A stretch of 64,000 nt of DNA from Locusta migratoria (lineage: Eukaryota; Arthropoda; Insecta; Orthoptera; Acrididae). Both the position numbers and the translations under genes were made by a program. The stretch lies in contig CM048745.1 in NCBI GenBank assembly GCA_026315105.1, forward strand, positions 754,375,506-754,439,505. The letters are read 5' to 3'. The notes under the pieces are model-generated. The model was not told where the DNA came from. It saw nothing but the letters and a program-made list of their open reading frames with translations, and made no database searches. Shown here piece by piece: positions 23,644 through 35,270 of the stretch (position 1 is its first letter; every line of letters begins with the position of its first letter).

Positions 23644-26600
23644 ACCCCCATGAACCACAGACATTGCCGAGGTGGGGTGGCTTGCGTGCCTCAAGGATGC
23701 AGATAGCTGTACCGTAGGTGCAACCACAGCGGAGAGGTATCTGTGGAGAGGCCAGACAAACGTGTGGTTCCTGAAGAGCGGCAGCAGCCTTTTCAGTAGT
23801 TACAGGGGCAACAGTCTGGATGATTGACTGAGCTGGCCTTGTAACATCAGCTAATGTGGCTTTGCCATGCAGTTACTGCGAACGGCTGAAAGCAAGGGGA
23901 AACTACAGCCGTTACTTTTCCCGAGGACATGCAGCTCTACTGTATGAAAATATGATGATGGCATCCTCTCGGGTAAAATATTCCGGAGGTAAAATAGTCC
24001 CCCATTCGGATCTCCGGGCGGGGACTACTCAGGAGGATGTTGTCATCAGGAAAGACAATACTGGCATTCTACGGGTCGGAGCGTGGAATGTTAGATCCCT
24101 TAATCGGGTAGGAAAATTACAAAATTTAAAAAAGGAAATGGATAGGTTGAGGTTAGATATAGTGGGAATTAGCGAAGTTCGGTGGCAGGATGAACAGGAT
24201 TTCTGGTCAGGTGAGTACAGGATTATAAATACAAAATCAGTTGGGGGTATCACAGGAGTAGGACTGATAATGAATAAGAAGATAGGAATGCGGGTAAACT
24301 ACTATGAGCAGCACAGTGATCGCATTATCATTGTCAAGATTGATACGAAGCCAACACCGACAACAGTAGTACAGGTTTATATGCCAACTAGCTCTGCCGA
24401 TGATGAGGAGATCGAAGAAATATATGAGGAGCTAAAGGAAATTATTCAGACAGTTAAGGGAGAGGAAAACTTAATTGTGATGGGAGACTGGAATTCGGTA
24501 GTAGGAAAAGGAAGAGAAGGAAAAATAGTAGGTGAATATGGTCTGGGCAGAAGGAATGAAAGAGGAAGTCGCCTGGTAGAATTTTGCACGGAACATGATT
24601 CAATCGTAACAAACACGTGGTTTAAGAATCACAAAAGAATGTTGTATACATGGAAGAGACCAGGAGACACCGGAAGGTATCAGATAGATTTTATGATGGT
24701 AAGACATAGGTACCGGAACCAGGTTATAAACTGCAGGACATACCCAGGGGCAGATATAGACTCTGACCATAACTTGTTAGTCATGAACTGTAGGCTGAAG
24801 CTGAAAAAACTGCAGAAAGGTAGGAAAATAAGGAGATGGGACTTAGATAAATTGAAGGAAAGTGAAGTTCTGGAGAATTTCAGGGGGAGATTTAGGCAAC
24901 AATTGACAGAAACAGGGGGAAATAAAACATTAGAGGAGGAATGGGTAGCATTGAGAGATGAAATAGTGAAGGCAGCAGAGGACAAAATATGTAGAAAGGC
25001 AAGACCTACGAAAAATCCTTGGATATCACAGGAAATACTAAATTTAATTGATGAAAGGAGAAAATATAAAAATGCAGTAAATGAAACAGGCAAAATGGAG
25101 TACAGACGACTAAGAAATGAGATTGACAGGAAGTGCAAAATGGCTAAGCAGGAGTGGCTAGAAGCCAAATGTAAATCTGTAGAAGAATGTATAAGAAGGG
25201 GAAAAGTAGATACCGCCTATAGGAAAATAAAAGAGACATTTGGGGACAAGAAAAGCAACTCTACTAATATCAAGAACTCAGATGGGAAACCAGTTCTCAG
25301 CAAAGAAGGGAAAGCTGAAAGGTGGAAAGAGTACATAGAGCAGCTCTATAAAGGAAATGAACTTAGAGACGATGTTGTAGGAAGGGAAGAGGAAGTAGAT
25401 CAAGATGAAATAGGAGATACTATACTGAGAGATGAATTTGACAGAGTCCTAAAAGACCTAGGTCGGAGCAAGGCCCCAGGAGTAGATGACATACCCTCAG
25501 AGCTACTGAAGTCTCTGGGAGAGCCAGCCATGACAAAATTATTTAAACTTGTGTGTAGGATGTATGAGACAGGCGAAATACCCTCAGACTTTAAGAAAAA
25601 TGTAATAATCCCCATTCCAAAGAAAGCAGGCGCAGACAGGTGTGAACATTACAGAACCATCAGTTTGATAAGTCATGGTTGCAAAATTTTAACACGAATT
25701 ATCTACAGGAGAATGGAAAAGTTGGTAGAAGCTGACCTCGGGGAAGATCAGTTTGGATTCAGGAGGAACGTAGGAACCCGGGACGCAATACTTACCTTAC
25801 GTCTTATCTTAGAAGATAGATTAAGGAAAGGCAAACCTACATTTTTAGCTTTTGTAGATTTGGATAAAGCGTTTGACAATGTTGACTGGAATACACTCTT
25901 TCAAATTCTGAAGTCAGCTGGGGTAAAATACAGGAAAGGAGAGTTATTTACAACTTATACAAAAACCAGACCGCAGTTATTAGACTCGAAGGGCATGAAA
26001 GGGAAGCATCAGTTGGGAAGGGAGTAAGACAGGGATGTAGCCTTTCTTCATTGTTGTTCAATTTGTACATTGAGCAAGCTATAAAGGAACGCAAGGAGAA
26101 ATTTGGTGAAGGAATTAAAGTTCAGGCGGAAGAATTAAAAACATTGCGTTTTGCCGACGACATATTAATTCTGTCAGATACAGCAAAGGACCTGGAAGAG
26201 CAATTGAACGGAATGGACAGTGTGCTGAAAGGTGCTTATAAGATGAACATTAATAAGAGCAAAACTAGGGTAATGGAGTGCAGTCTAAGAAAATCGGGTG
26301 ATGCTGAAGGAATTAGATTAAGTAACGAAGCAATAAAGGAGGTAGGTGAGTTTTGTTACTTGGGCAGTAAAATAACAAATGATGGTCGCAGTTCAGAGGA
26401 TATAAAATGCAGAATGGCAATGGGAAGAGAAGCATTTTTGAAAAAGAGAAATTTGCTTACATCGAATATTAATTTAAGTGTAAGGAAGTCTTTTCTGAAG
26501 GAATTTGAGTGGAGTGTTGCCTTGTATGGGAGTGCAACATGGACGATAAGCTGTGCGGACAGGAGGAAGATAGAGGCTTTAGAAATGTGGTGCTACATAA

Positions 26601-26932
26601 GAATTCTGAAGATTAGGTGGGTAGATCGCATAACTAATGAAGAGGTACTGAACATAATTGGTGAGAAAAGGAATTTTTGGCATACCCTGACTAAAAGAAG
26701 GGATCGCTTGGTAGGACACATTCTTAGACATCGAGGAATCGTAAATTTAGCATTGGAGGGAAGTGTGTGGGGTAAAAATCGCAGAGGGAGACCAAGAGAC
26801 GCGTATAGTAAACAGATTCAAGTGGATGTGGGTTGTCGTTCTTATGAGGAGATGAAAAGGCTTGCTCAGGATAGGGTATTGTGGAGAGCTGCATCAAACC
26901 AGTCTCCGGACTGAAGACCACAACAACAACAA
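23644..26932 (+). mobile_element. RTE-type LINE, copy C, near full length
   Basis: The element starts where copy A also starts (CCCATGAACCACAGAC) and ends with GACTGAAGACCACAACAACA, a short CAA-type repeat tail usual for RTE LINEs. About 210 bases of leader precede the protein. The body is one endonuclease plus reverse transcriptase frame with a single visible frameshift. I could not define a convincing target duplication. Of the five related pieces in this window it is the least damaged. Confidence 0.93.
23856..26914 (+). pseudogene. RTE LINE endonuclease/reverse transcriptase, one frameshift
   Basis: The frame opens at a GTG at 23856; the first in-frame ATG is at 23952 (residue 33). The N-terminal APE-type endonuclease shows GAWNVRSLN (residues 75-83), GISEVRW (104-110), GDWNSVVG (210-217), YQIDFM (275-280) and SDHNLL (303-308). 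The reverse transcriptase follows, with FVDLDKAFDNVDW (near 665-678, about 25851). A shift of frame around 25935-25946 sends the first frame to a stop at 26025-26027. The second frame carries GVRQGCSLS and the catalytic FADDILILSD near 26150, then a C-terminal basic region ending at 26914. The protein nicks target DNA and primes reverse transcription. Apart from the shift it looks intact, so the insertion is probably fairly recent. Confidence 0.9.
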
Positions 26933-27245
26933 CGTTTACAAACATTTCAACTAAGTATCGATTTACTGAAAAAGGGGTATTCTTTGACCTTCCATGTCAC
27001 AAGTAATGCAAATTCCAAACGAATTAATTAATTATGAGAGAATGGATAGTTACATCAAGGGATTTCATGTTCTTGTTCAACCTTGAAACGTCCTTAATTT
27101 CCTACTTTTCTCTTTCAGACGGATTAAGTAACATATTGTATACTGGAATTAAATGCGTTTCATTAGAGCTTGAAGTTATTCGCTGAAACTTCTGGCCACC
27201 CGAAAAGTAGCACCCTGAAGGAGGCGTCCAGAACAGGTGATATTT
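26933..27245. other. unassigned DNA
   Basis: Nothing assignable is seen. A pyrimidine-rich AG-ended stretch at about 27100-27119 looks splice-like but has no exon after it. Confidence 0.4.
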
Positions 27246-27640
27246 ACAGTTCTGAGAACGAAAGTTTCACTCTGCAATGGAGTGTGCGCTGATATGAAAC
27301 TTCCTGGCAGATTTAACATGGCCGAAAGTGATGCTTCCTGGCAGATTAAAATTGTGTGCCGGAACCGGGATTCGAACATGGGACCTTTGCCATTCGCGGT
27401 CAAGCGCTCTACCGTCCTATCCCGACACGCTTCATGGTCCGTCCTCACAACCTCGCCTTCTGTGAAATTTGGAAAATAGGAGGCGAGGTACTGGCAGAAG
27501 CAGAGCTGTGAGAGCGGATCGTGAGTCGTGCCGGGATAGCTCAGACGGTAGAGCGCTTGCCCGCGAAAGGCCAAGGTCCCATATTCGAATTCCGGTACCG
27601 GCACACAATTTTAATCTGCCAGAAAGCATCACTTTCAGCT
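27246..27640. mobile_element. inverted pair of SINE family 3 copies (tRNA-derived)
   Basis: A minus-strand copy (about 27246-27455) and a plus-strand copy (about 27456-27640) meet head to head. The plus copy has GGGATAGCTCAGACGGTAGAGCG as the A-box region and a B-box-like TTCGAATTCC, then TTTTAATCTGCCAG. Promoter-side parts face the centre. Other family members lie at 35765, 36905, 50980, 51665 and 52949. Confidence 0.85.
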
Positions 27641-27879
27641 GTGTTTGCGACGGCGAGAGATAGGCGTTTCTGTGCATGCACACAAGGACGTTAATTTCGC
27701 CACTTGTAAGCGCTTCATAAAGAGGAAACAGACTGCCGCGTGGACGTACTGGAGTTGCTCTTTTGTGAAATTGTTTCAGTATAACTGTTGGAGTTATTTT
27801 TTCGTGCGGTTGTTTCAGTATAACTTGCAATGACACCGACGCTCTTTCGACTACTTTTCTTAGTTCGATCGACGAAGAA

Positions 27880-28640
27880 TAGATGCCATTCATGATTGTA
27901 GTTTATCCTTCAGATAAATCGGTAATCGCTACAGAAACTGTAAGAAATGCTACACTGTATGCATCAGAAACAATCACACTCGGTAAGAGAGCTTGTATAC
28001 AGTCGGAGAAGGAGGAGCGGAAAATTTTGAGAGTCATATGGGGCACCAAAAAACATGGGGATATCTGGATACAAAGAACACGAAAGGAACTGTATGAAAA
28101 TTGTGAACCCTTATCGAGCGAGATACGGGAAAGAAGATTACGATTCGGTTGGCACATAATGAGGATGATCGATGAGAGGTTGACTAAGAAGATGTGGAAT
28201 GCAACATGTCATACGGGAAACAACTGGGTCAAGGAAGTCAGATATGCCGCGGCCGAGCGCATTGAGGCGCTATGCTACGGTGCGCGAGGCCGTTCCCCGT
28301 CGGGGCTTCGAATCCCCCTTGAGCATGGATGTTTGTCCTGTATTTAGTAAAAGTTAGTTCATAATTAGTTTGTAAGTTTAGGGATTGATGACCCCGCAGT
28401 TAAGTCGCTTAAGCATAACAAACATTTGAACATTTGAAGTCAGAGATGATAGGTAAGCTGTAGGAATAAAATAAATGAACCTGCAGGGAATAGTACAGGA
28501 CAGGGAGAAGTATAAAGGGTTGGCGGATGGTCACAGATAGTCGGACATAAAAATCAAAGTTGTCTTAACAGAAGAAGCGATAGAATGAAGAGGTATTGGG
28601 AAGAAAGAAGCCGTACAAAACAAGCCACACTTTATCCTGA
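27880..28640 (+). pseudogene. C-terminal remnant of a second RTE-like LINE
   Basis: An open stretch at 27883-28240 encodes YASETITLGKRACIQ, KILRVIWGTKKHGD, KELYENCEPLSSEIRERR and WHIMRM. This is the basic C-terminal region that follows reverse transcriptase in RTE-type proteins and differs from the copy A-D family. A SINE splits it at 28246-28435. After the SINE the frame resumes as decayed sequence ending near 28640 in an AAGAAG-rich region. Confidence 0.75.
28246..28435 (+). mobile_element. SINE family 1, variant-head subfamily
   Basis: The head is GCCGCGGCCGAGCGC with GCGCTATGCTACGG. The 9-base target duplication GAAGTCAGA lies at 28234-28242 and 28436-28444. It interrupts the LINE C-terminal remnant. 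Confidence 0.93.
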
Positions 28641-28836
28641 ACGGCCCTGAAGAAGCAGAAGAAATCGGTAATTGCATTTCGCGTCTGGCGTAACCCAGAA
28701 ACAGTTACGTAGGAAAAACGACGGACCGACGGGACTGACTGCTCTCACCTCGCTGCACCACTAGACGTAACAGTCATACTGTGCGCATGGCAGTGATGGA
28801 TGTTGTGGCACATCGCGAACCATGTTGTTATTATTT

Positions 28837-28965
28837 TTGTCGTGTTCTTCAGTCCGGAGACTGAATTCATGCAGCTTTCCACCCTACTCTGTCCTGTACA
28901 AGCATCTTCATCTCCTCATAAGAACCGAAACCCACATCCACGTTACCAAAAATTAGATCTCCTGC
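28837..28965 (-). mobile_element. RTE-type LINE, copy E, 3' end fragment
   Basis: The minus strand matches the end of copy C, from the region encoding the last 35 or so residues to the CAGTCTCCGGACTGAAG block. Confidence 0.75.
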
Positions 28966-29164
28966 ACAACAAGCCGTGCGTGCGCGTACCAGTCGACTTC
29001 GTCTTCAGTAGCGCGAAACGTCCGCAAGGCTTCCTTTGCTGCCTTTACAAGTCGCAAAGCGCTACAGGCGTTTGCGCCAGCAACGGTGGACGTTGTTTTT
29101 ACGGACAACCAGCACGATAATCGCATTAGAGTCTGGAGACCCCGAGGTGAGAGACTGTTGAACT

Positions 29165-29289
29165 GGTGCCTCGCCGTCGGGCATGAATGTTTGTGTCGTC
29201 CTTAGGTCAGTTCACCTTAGTTTAAGTAATTTGTAAGCCAGTGAGTAATAACCAAGCAGTTCCCATAGATTTACAAACATTTGAACATT
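29165..29289 (+). mobile_element. SINE family 1 copy, diverged 3' part
   Basis: It runs from GCCGTCGGGCATGAATG to CAAACATTTGAACATTT, with several substitutions in the GATGACC body. A tRNA-like minus-strand piece follows at 29290-29360. Confidence 0.75.
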
Positions 29290-29821
29290 TCGGAACCTCT
29301 GGTGGGATCGACCGCCCAGTCCGCAGCACGCCTTAGACCATCTGGCCACTCACACGCAACGATTCTTCTTCAAAATGATACCGTCTACTGAACTATTTCA
29401 CTTGGGATTTTTTAGAAGTTAAATTCGTAGAACTCGTTCCCTTAAATCAACGTGTTAAATTATCTCCGCAATGAAGTGATGGATCTTCTTCTCCCGTCAT
29501 GCATTAGGCTTTCCCTCAGCCTGTTGCAGCTGCATCTGGCTCTTCTACCATTTCGCAGGTCTTACAGCGCGTCTCTTCCGTTGCGGAGTATATCGCCCAA
29601 AGTGTAGTGATAATCTTGGTTCGTACATCTGCAGTAAATGGGATATCTATTTTTGTCGGTATTCCTCAACTTTACTGTTTATATCGAAGATATTTACTTC
29701 CCTCCTGATATGTGTGTTCCTTCTGTAGGCTAGCTTGGTGCATTCTACTATATACCCGAGAATTTCATTTCATTGGCTTGTAATCTTGTTTTATCTTTCT
29801 TTTTCATTACCCAAGATTCAA

Positions 29822-30022
29822 ATCAAAAGTTCAAATGTTTGTAGAGCTTATGGGACGTAACTACGGGGTCACCAGTCCCTAAACTTACAAACTACTTATG
29901 AACTAACTTATACTAAAGACGGCACAAACATCCATGCCCGAGAGGGGATTCGAACCCCCGACCGCAGCGGCCGTGCAGACCGTGACTGGCACGCCGCAGA
30001 CCGCTAGGCCACTGCGGCCGGC
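29822..30022 (-). mobile_element. SINE family 1 copy, full length
   Basis: The exact 13-base target duplication ACCCAAGATTCAA lies at 29809-29821 and 30023-30035. Confidence 0.95.
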
Positions 30023-30124
30023 ACCCAAGATTCAATCGCAAATACGTTACGATATCAGTAAACTCGATTTTTTTTCTGACTATTCGGCTATGTAGAACAG
30101 TTCCTGATGCTTTCATGAAGTTAA

Positions 30125-30370
30125 GGAAGAAAGGATGGATAGGAGTTAATCTACCATCAAAAGCGTGGTCATTAGAGACGGAGCACACGCTTGGATTTGT
30201 TTAGCTGGGGAAGCGGAAGGAAATCGGCCGTGCCTTTCAAAGGAGCCATCACGCTAGTTACTTGGAGTGAGATAGGGAAGTCACGGAAAATCTAAACCTA
30301 GATGGCCGGAGATGGATTTGAGCCACCGTTCTCCAGAATGCGAGTTCATTGTGCTATCACTGCGACACGT
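30125..30370 (-). mobile_element. SINE family 2 copy
   Basis: It shares GGTCATTAGAGACGGAGC, GGAAGGAAATCGGCCGTGCC and the terminal GAATGCGAGTTCA with the copy at 62250. The tRNA-like head on the minus strand ends near 30370. Confidence 0.8.
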
Positions 30371-30379
30371 CGCTCAGTG

Positions 30380-31610
30380 GAAGTTAAGGAAACTGGCATC
30401 GAACTGAGCGCCGATGTCTACAGTGCGAGCCGAGTTTATGCACGTCTCTGTTTGAAGACTTTACATTTATTTTTATGGACGATATTTTCCGTCCTCGAAA
30501 ACATCATAATTCATCTGTAGAACCCTCAGAATATCTTCTCTAGCTCGACTGTAGAAACTAGAAGCCTCTGAATTTAAATTATTTCAACCCGTTATTTCGT
30601 GATACATTGCAACGGCCATGATGTATGACATACGCTTTAGTTCTCTTTGATGTTGTAGTTTTTCTAAATATTAGTTTAGCTAACCCAACGTATAACCGTA
30701 CAGCCAGTTTGCAAGGCGTCTTTCGCTATTCGATGGCAGCGTTGAGCGTTGAGTCACATTGAGATAATACTATTTCATTACTATCTAAAAGAGTGAACCC
30801 ACTTCGCAAAATTTTCTTGACGTAGTTAGCGCGGACGCAAGTACTCTACGCTCTGCTGCACTATCTCTTGTCTAATCTACTGGTTAATAATGCGCAGAGT
30901 TTGTGAGAAAACAAACACCCACACAACAAAGATTTATGTCTAATAATGCCATGAAAGTTATCAGTGGTAGTGTTAGAGCTATGTCCATTAATTCGTTACC
31001 TGTCATAGATAGTATAATTCCGCAAGTAGGAAAGATAAAATTTTATAAGGAAAACAATTCTTACAACTGTACCTGTAAACTGCTGGAAGCGGCAAGGATA
31101 AAGTTTTTCAAGGAGAATAACTTTTACAAGAAATGTCCCTTGCTGTACATGATGCTTCTGGCACTCGTCTGAAATCTCGCAACCCACAATCGAGCGAACC
31201 ACCTAGGTGGGACCTTCAAGTTAAGGCGACGCTGGAACGAACGATCGTTATCACCTGATTTAACAACCAATAAAAACCACAGGAAATTAATTGCGGGAAA
31301 TTCAGATACAAAACAGATTCATTGATAGAATCTTGTAAGCAACATTACTTACAAATCACTAGTTTCACCAGTACTTGCAAATTGCTCGTCAACGTACGAT
31401 CTGTACAAGGTAGAATCGATAGAGATGATAAAAAAGATCCAACAAAGAACAAGTCGCTACAGCTTCATTTAGTAAGTGCTCAAGCGTCACAATTAAAATC
31501 TGCCAAGTCCAGTAGCAAACGCTCAAGAGAGACCTTCTGCATTACGTATGTGCTTCTGTATGCGAGAGCGCACGTTTCTATATCAACCAATGTAAAGCGT
31601 CCTAGTAAGT
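30380..31610. other. unassigned AT-rich DNA
   Basis: The open frames at 30903-31172 and 31322-31825 show no motifs, and the second runs into a transposon. A short direct repeat (AAGGATAAAGTTTTT and AAAGATAAAATTTTATAAGG) lies at 31031 and 31094. Confidence 0.4.
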
Positions 31611-31611
31611 A

Positions 31612-32311
31612 TACGAGGCGCGCCCAGAAAGTAAGTTCCGTTTGGTTATATAAAACGAACCGGTACAGATACAGAAAAAATATTGATTGTACAAAAATAT
31701 ACAACTATTACACTACTTTTCTACATAGCTTCCAAAATTTTGTAGGCAATTGTCATAGCATGGCACAAGGTTTTGTGTGCCTTTTTCATAGAATGTTGCC
31801 GCCTGTGTATTCAACCGTGTGGTAACATGTTCTTTCATCTCGTCATCATCATTGAAGTGTTGTCCACCAAGGACAGATTTTAGGTGTAAGAAAAGGATTA
31901 CTGTCAAAAAATTTTTTTTTCACGATTATGCCTGACCTCACACACCGAATGTAACCAAACAATTCTTACGGAAATTTCAATGGGACCCGTTTGATCATCC
32001 TCCATACAGCTCGGACCTCTCTCCTGGCGACTTTCATCTCTTCTTACGCCTAAAATCTGTCCTTGATGGTCAACACTTCAACGATGATAAAGAGCTGTTA
32101 CCACATGGTTGAATACACAGGCAGCAACCTTCTGTGAAGGATGCATGCAAAAACTTGTGGCACGCTATGAAAAGTGCATACAAAATTTCGGCAGTTATGT
32201 GGAAAAGTAGTATAAGAGTTGTAGATTTTTGTGCAATAAAAATTTCTTCTGTATCTGTGTACAATTTCATTGTATTACCAAACGGAACTTACTTTCTGGA
32301 CGCGCCTCGTA
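31612..32311. mobile_element. palindromic mariner: two transposase 3' ends in inversion
   Basis: The ends are perfect-looking inverted repeats starting GAGGCGCGCCCAGAAAGTAAG and bounded by TA at both sides (31612-31613 and 32310-32311). Both arms encode the C-terminal part of a mariner transposase. On the minus strand 31907-31713 reads GGQHFNDDDEMKEH and ends FGSYVEK. On the plus strand, near 31983-32045, it reads WDPFDHPPYSSDLSPGDFHLF, which holds the last catalytic Asp region of DD34D transposases. The N-terminal part of the protein and the other end of a normal mariner are missing. It could move only in trans. Confidence 0.85.
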
Positions 32312-32454
32312 TTTACCCTTATAGGTTTTCGAAGTGACGGTAGATTTCCACTTTACAGTGTAAGGTGGCTTCTGTAGATGTAGAAACCTGGTTCAATCTG
32401 AACCGTAATACGATGGTTCAAGGGAAGTGCGCCTGTGCCATTAAGAAGTGGGGT

Positions 32455-32890
32455 TTCCTCCCATATTACAAGGGAAACCCCTCCATCGTGGCCCCTCAGA
32501 TTTAATGGTAGTACTGTGAACTGAATTGAGCGTCAAAAACATGATCGGAGATGAAGCATGTAAACAGGAAGTGTGCGTGACTATGAAAAAAAATTGAATA
32601 TCCCAAGTACAAGACATGAGAGGAAAACACCTACACCGAGAGCGTCATGATGTTGTGATTATGGTGGTGAACTGCAAAGCTGAAAGTTCCTGGTTCACAT
32701 CTTCGCCCGACCAGAACTTTAATTTTTTTTCTTTTCCACAAAATTATGAACTGTCCGTCCGCTCACTGACGTGTCTGATCGATGTAATCAGTTTTGCCAC
32801 TGTGTCGTGATATAACGTCCGCGTCACGAACTTGTAGATTGCTTAAAGTTCGCAAAATATTCATTGCTGTTGTTATGCAAGTTGCGAGCT
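32455..32890 (+). repeat. probable dispersed repeat with a tRNA-like core
   Basis: A stretch containing ACAAGGGAAACCCCTCC, CTCAGATTTAATGG and, further on, AATTATGAACTGTCCGTCCG resembles a repeat I associate with locust genomes. I cannot confirm it within this window because there is no second copy. Confidence 0.35.
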
Positions 32891-32999
32891 ATATTTGCTT
32901 AATACTTATTGTATTCACGTATTTAATACACTCTCCTCCAAAGCCACGAACAGTCGACTGCCATCCATGAGTCTCGTCAGCAGGAAACCTCTCTCCGTC

Positions 33000-33412
33000 G
33001 TGCACTGTGGCACAGAGTAACATATACAGAGAAGCAGCCCACCCTAAACCACTGTCCTACGCTCCCCTCGTAGTTCCGTAAGATGCTAGCAGGTGTCAGG
33101 CGGTTCGCTGGCTTAGGGTACCTCTCGCATGTCAGAGGGTAGCGTGGAGGGGAGGCTGAGGGGAGAGCTCGTGCCGCCTGCCACGAGGCCAAGGCCGTGT
33201 CCGGCGTACCGGCGTTTGAGGGGAGGTGGTGGTGGGGGCAGCCGCTACCTGCCGCCTGCTCTGGCCAGTTTAAAGAGCTGCTTCTGACCGCAGCGCCATC
33301 ATGGGACATCTTACGGAACTGCTGGAAACCCTCCCTCCCCGCACCTCGGAGCGTAGGACCGGGCCCTTAAGGAGGTTTCCCGTCTGTATATATTTGTCTG
33401 TGACTGAGGTCA
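33000..33412 (+). repeat. second copy of the GC-rich repeat of 6630-7024
   Basis: It aligns along its whole length with 6630-7024 in the same orientation with scattered substitutions. The flanks differ, so it is a fragment of the same dispersed element. Confidence 0.85.
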
Positions 33413-33633
33413 GCTGACGTCGTGTGCTGAAATGTTCGTTTAGGAGAACCGTTCCCATGCCAGAGAGGATTCAAAACTCCGACACGGGAGGATGCGCGAT
33501 CCGCAACGTGGCGCTCCAGTCATATTCTAAACTAATGTATAGTATCAAAATTTGCAGTGGTAAAAGAAGACAACAGATGCGTCAATGACCTGTTGGATTG
33601 TTCATAATGTAGTGACAAAAACAAAATAATCTT

Positions 33634-33709
33634 CTCGGGTTTGCAGCCGGGTACTAAAGTTTAGTATCTAGTTGACTTCAATACTCGGCTGCAAACCCGA
33701 GAAGATAAC
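33634..33709. repeat. strong hairpin, 21-base arms
   Basis: CTTCTCGGGTTTGCAGCCGG at 33634 is inverted as the complementary arm ending at 33709, with a loop of about 33 bases. It resembles the arms of the larger foldback elements here but is shorter. Confidence 0.6.
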
Positions 33710-34070
33710 AATCAGTTATTACGCCGGGAAAACCTTCGCAATCTCAAAATACATGTTTTGTTGGAGAATGACATTTGATTCCAGGATCTTTTGTTTGTAG
33801 TCCAACAGCTTGACCACAGAAGCACAGTACGACTGATGCAGATGCTTTCTTAATGTGGCAAATCATACGCTTGGAGTCTTCAGTTTTTATTCGGATTCTT
33901 TTTCTCATAGTTTGCGTACTTTCCTCCTGTTTTCGTGCTTTCCCTGTACTCAGTTTCTGAAGACCTACCCATTGCGCCATTTTTCCACTAAATATGAGGG
34001 GGTGTGATGGAAAGTTTCCCTTGTTAGTGCTCCGGAGAGCTTGACATTTTAAATTCACTAATAGAGTCTT

Positions 34071-34627
34071 GCCGGCCGCGGTGGCCGAGGGGAATTTGAT
34101 CAACATTAATTTCCGCAGAAGCATTTCAGTTAATATCATTATGCCTTTTGCCATTTTAGAGGAAGTTTTCCGGAATTATTTGAACGCCGAAGAAGGCATT
34201 TATGGTTTTTTTTTTATGTAGCTAATACGTCCCAGAATGGTGTGGATTATATATGTGTCTGAAGATCTCTAACTATTTTGCGTCACAAGCTAAGAAAGCA
34301 TATTCAGTTAATCACAGCTAACTTCTGTGCCTGGAACTTTTTATTTTATTATGACTTTTTTTTTCTCTTTCAAGTGAAAAAAAAAAAAAAAAAACACGAA
34401 GTTACACTTATTTCCAACTTATTTGTTCAATTCGAACTGATTTTTCTTGGCGTTATAAGATACGATAATAGTGTGGAAATGGACATTAACAGTAGTGTGT
34501 AGCTACGGAGAAGAGACAACCTCGTTTTATCTTCAAAGAAATATTTTGTTTAAAGGCATAGAAGCCGGGCCGAGAAGGCACCAATTGGCGAGCGAAAGGA
34601 CGGGTTGAAGGGGAGGAAGGAGACCCG

Positions 34628-34659
<32 letters not shown>

Positions 34660-34847
34660 GGGGGACTGAGGCGCTTCAGTCACAGTCTGCACGGCCACTA
34701 CGGTCGGGGGTTCGAATCCCCCCTAGGGCATGGACATTTGTGCCGTCCTTAGTGTTAGCTAGTTAATAAGTAGTTAGTAAGTTTAGGGACTGATGACCCC
34801 GTAGTTAAGTCCCATAAGCTGTACAAACATTTGAACATTTTTTGAAC
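34071..34847 (+). mobile_element. SINE family 1 copy split by a nested insertion
   Basis: The head (GCCGGCCGCGGTGGCCGAGG) is at 34071-34090 and the rest of the SINE resumes at 34661 with GGGACTGAGGCGC. The two halves share one target duplication, AGAGTCT at 34063-34069 and 34848-34854. The insert (about 34093-34659) ends in roughly ten TAA repeats and contains an A run at 34378-34394. It may be a 5'-truncated LINE 3' region of the TAA-tailed kind. Confidence 0.85.
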
Positions 34848-34994
34848 AGAGTCTCGTGTTCTTATATATCGATATTATAAATAAAATTCAATGTCTATTA
34901 CAAGAGCACCGTGGTGCAGTGGTTCGCACACTGAAAAAAAAAAAAATTGTATATGCTTGACATCATTCAAGCGGGGTGTGCGATCTGATATCGT

Positions 34995-35270
34995 GTTATG
35001 GAATCTGCTTAAGCAGAGGGGTCCACGTCGATAGTTTCAAATTGCTGTATTTAGACCGGCATTGGCAATTCTATGTTCTGATCTTCAAGTCTCTTAACAT
35101 TTAAATATTTTATGGTAATATTTCATAACATTTACCTTCTGTTCTTGGATCATATAGTATTTAAATGTTAAGAGACTTGAAGATGGCAACTTAGAACTGT
35201 CGAAACGGGTCTAAATAAAGCAATTTGAAACTGGCGATATGCGCTTCTCTGCTTATGCAGAGTCCATTAG
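34995..35270. mobile_element. foldback element, Penelope-like tails
   Basis: Inverted arms at about 34999-35104 and 35157-35268 enclose a 50-base AT-rich spacer. The right arm holds ACTTGAAGATGGCAAC, GTCGAAACGGGTC and AATAAAGC, which is the tail arrangement seen in the other ribozyme-like elements, with a weaker core (TTGAAGA). Confidence 0.75.

Noticed and set aside
24680..25168. 162-codon open frame on the minus strand
   Set aside because: It is the antisense shadow of the LINE endonuclease/reverse transcriptase frame. The same antisense frames appear opposite copy A at 1351-1876.
23856..26027. frame considered as a host craniofacial-development-like gene
   Set aside because: Proteins with that label in insects often derive from this LINE endonuclease. 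The reverse transcriptase motifs, repeat tail and several copies here show it is a retrotransposon.
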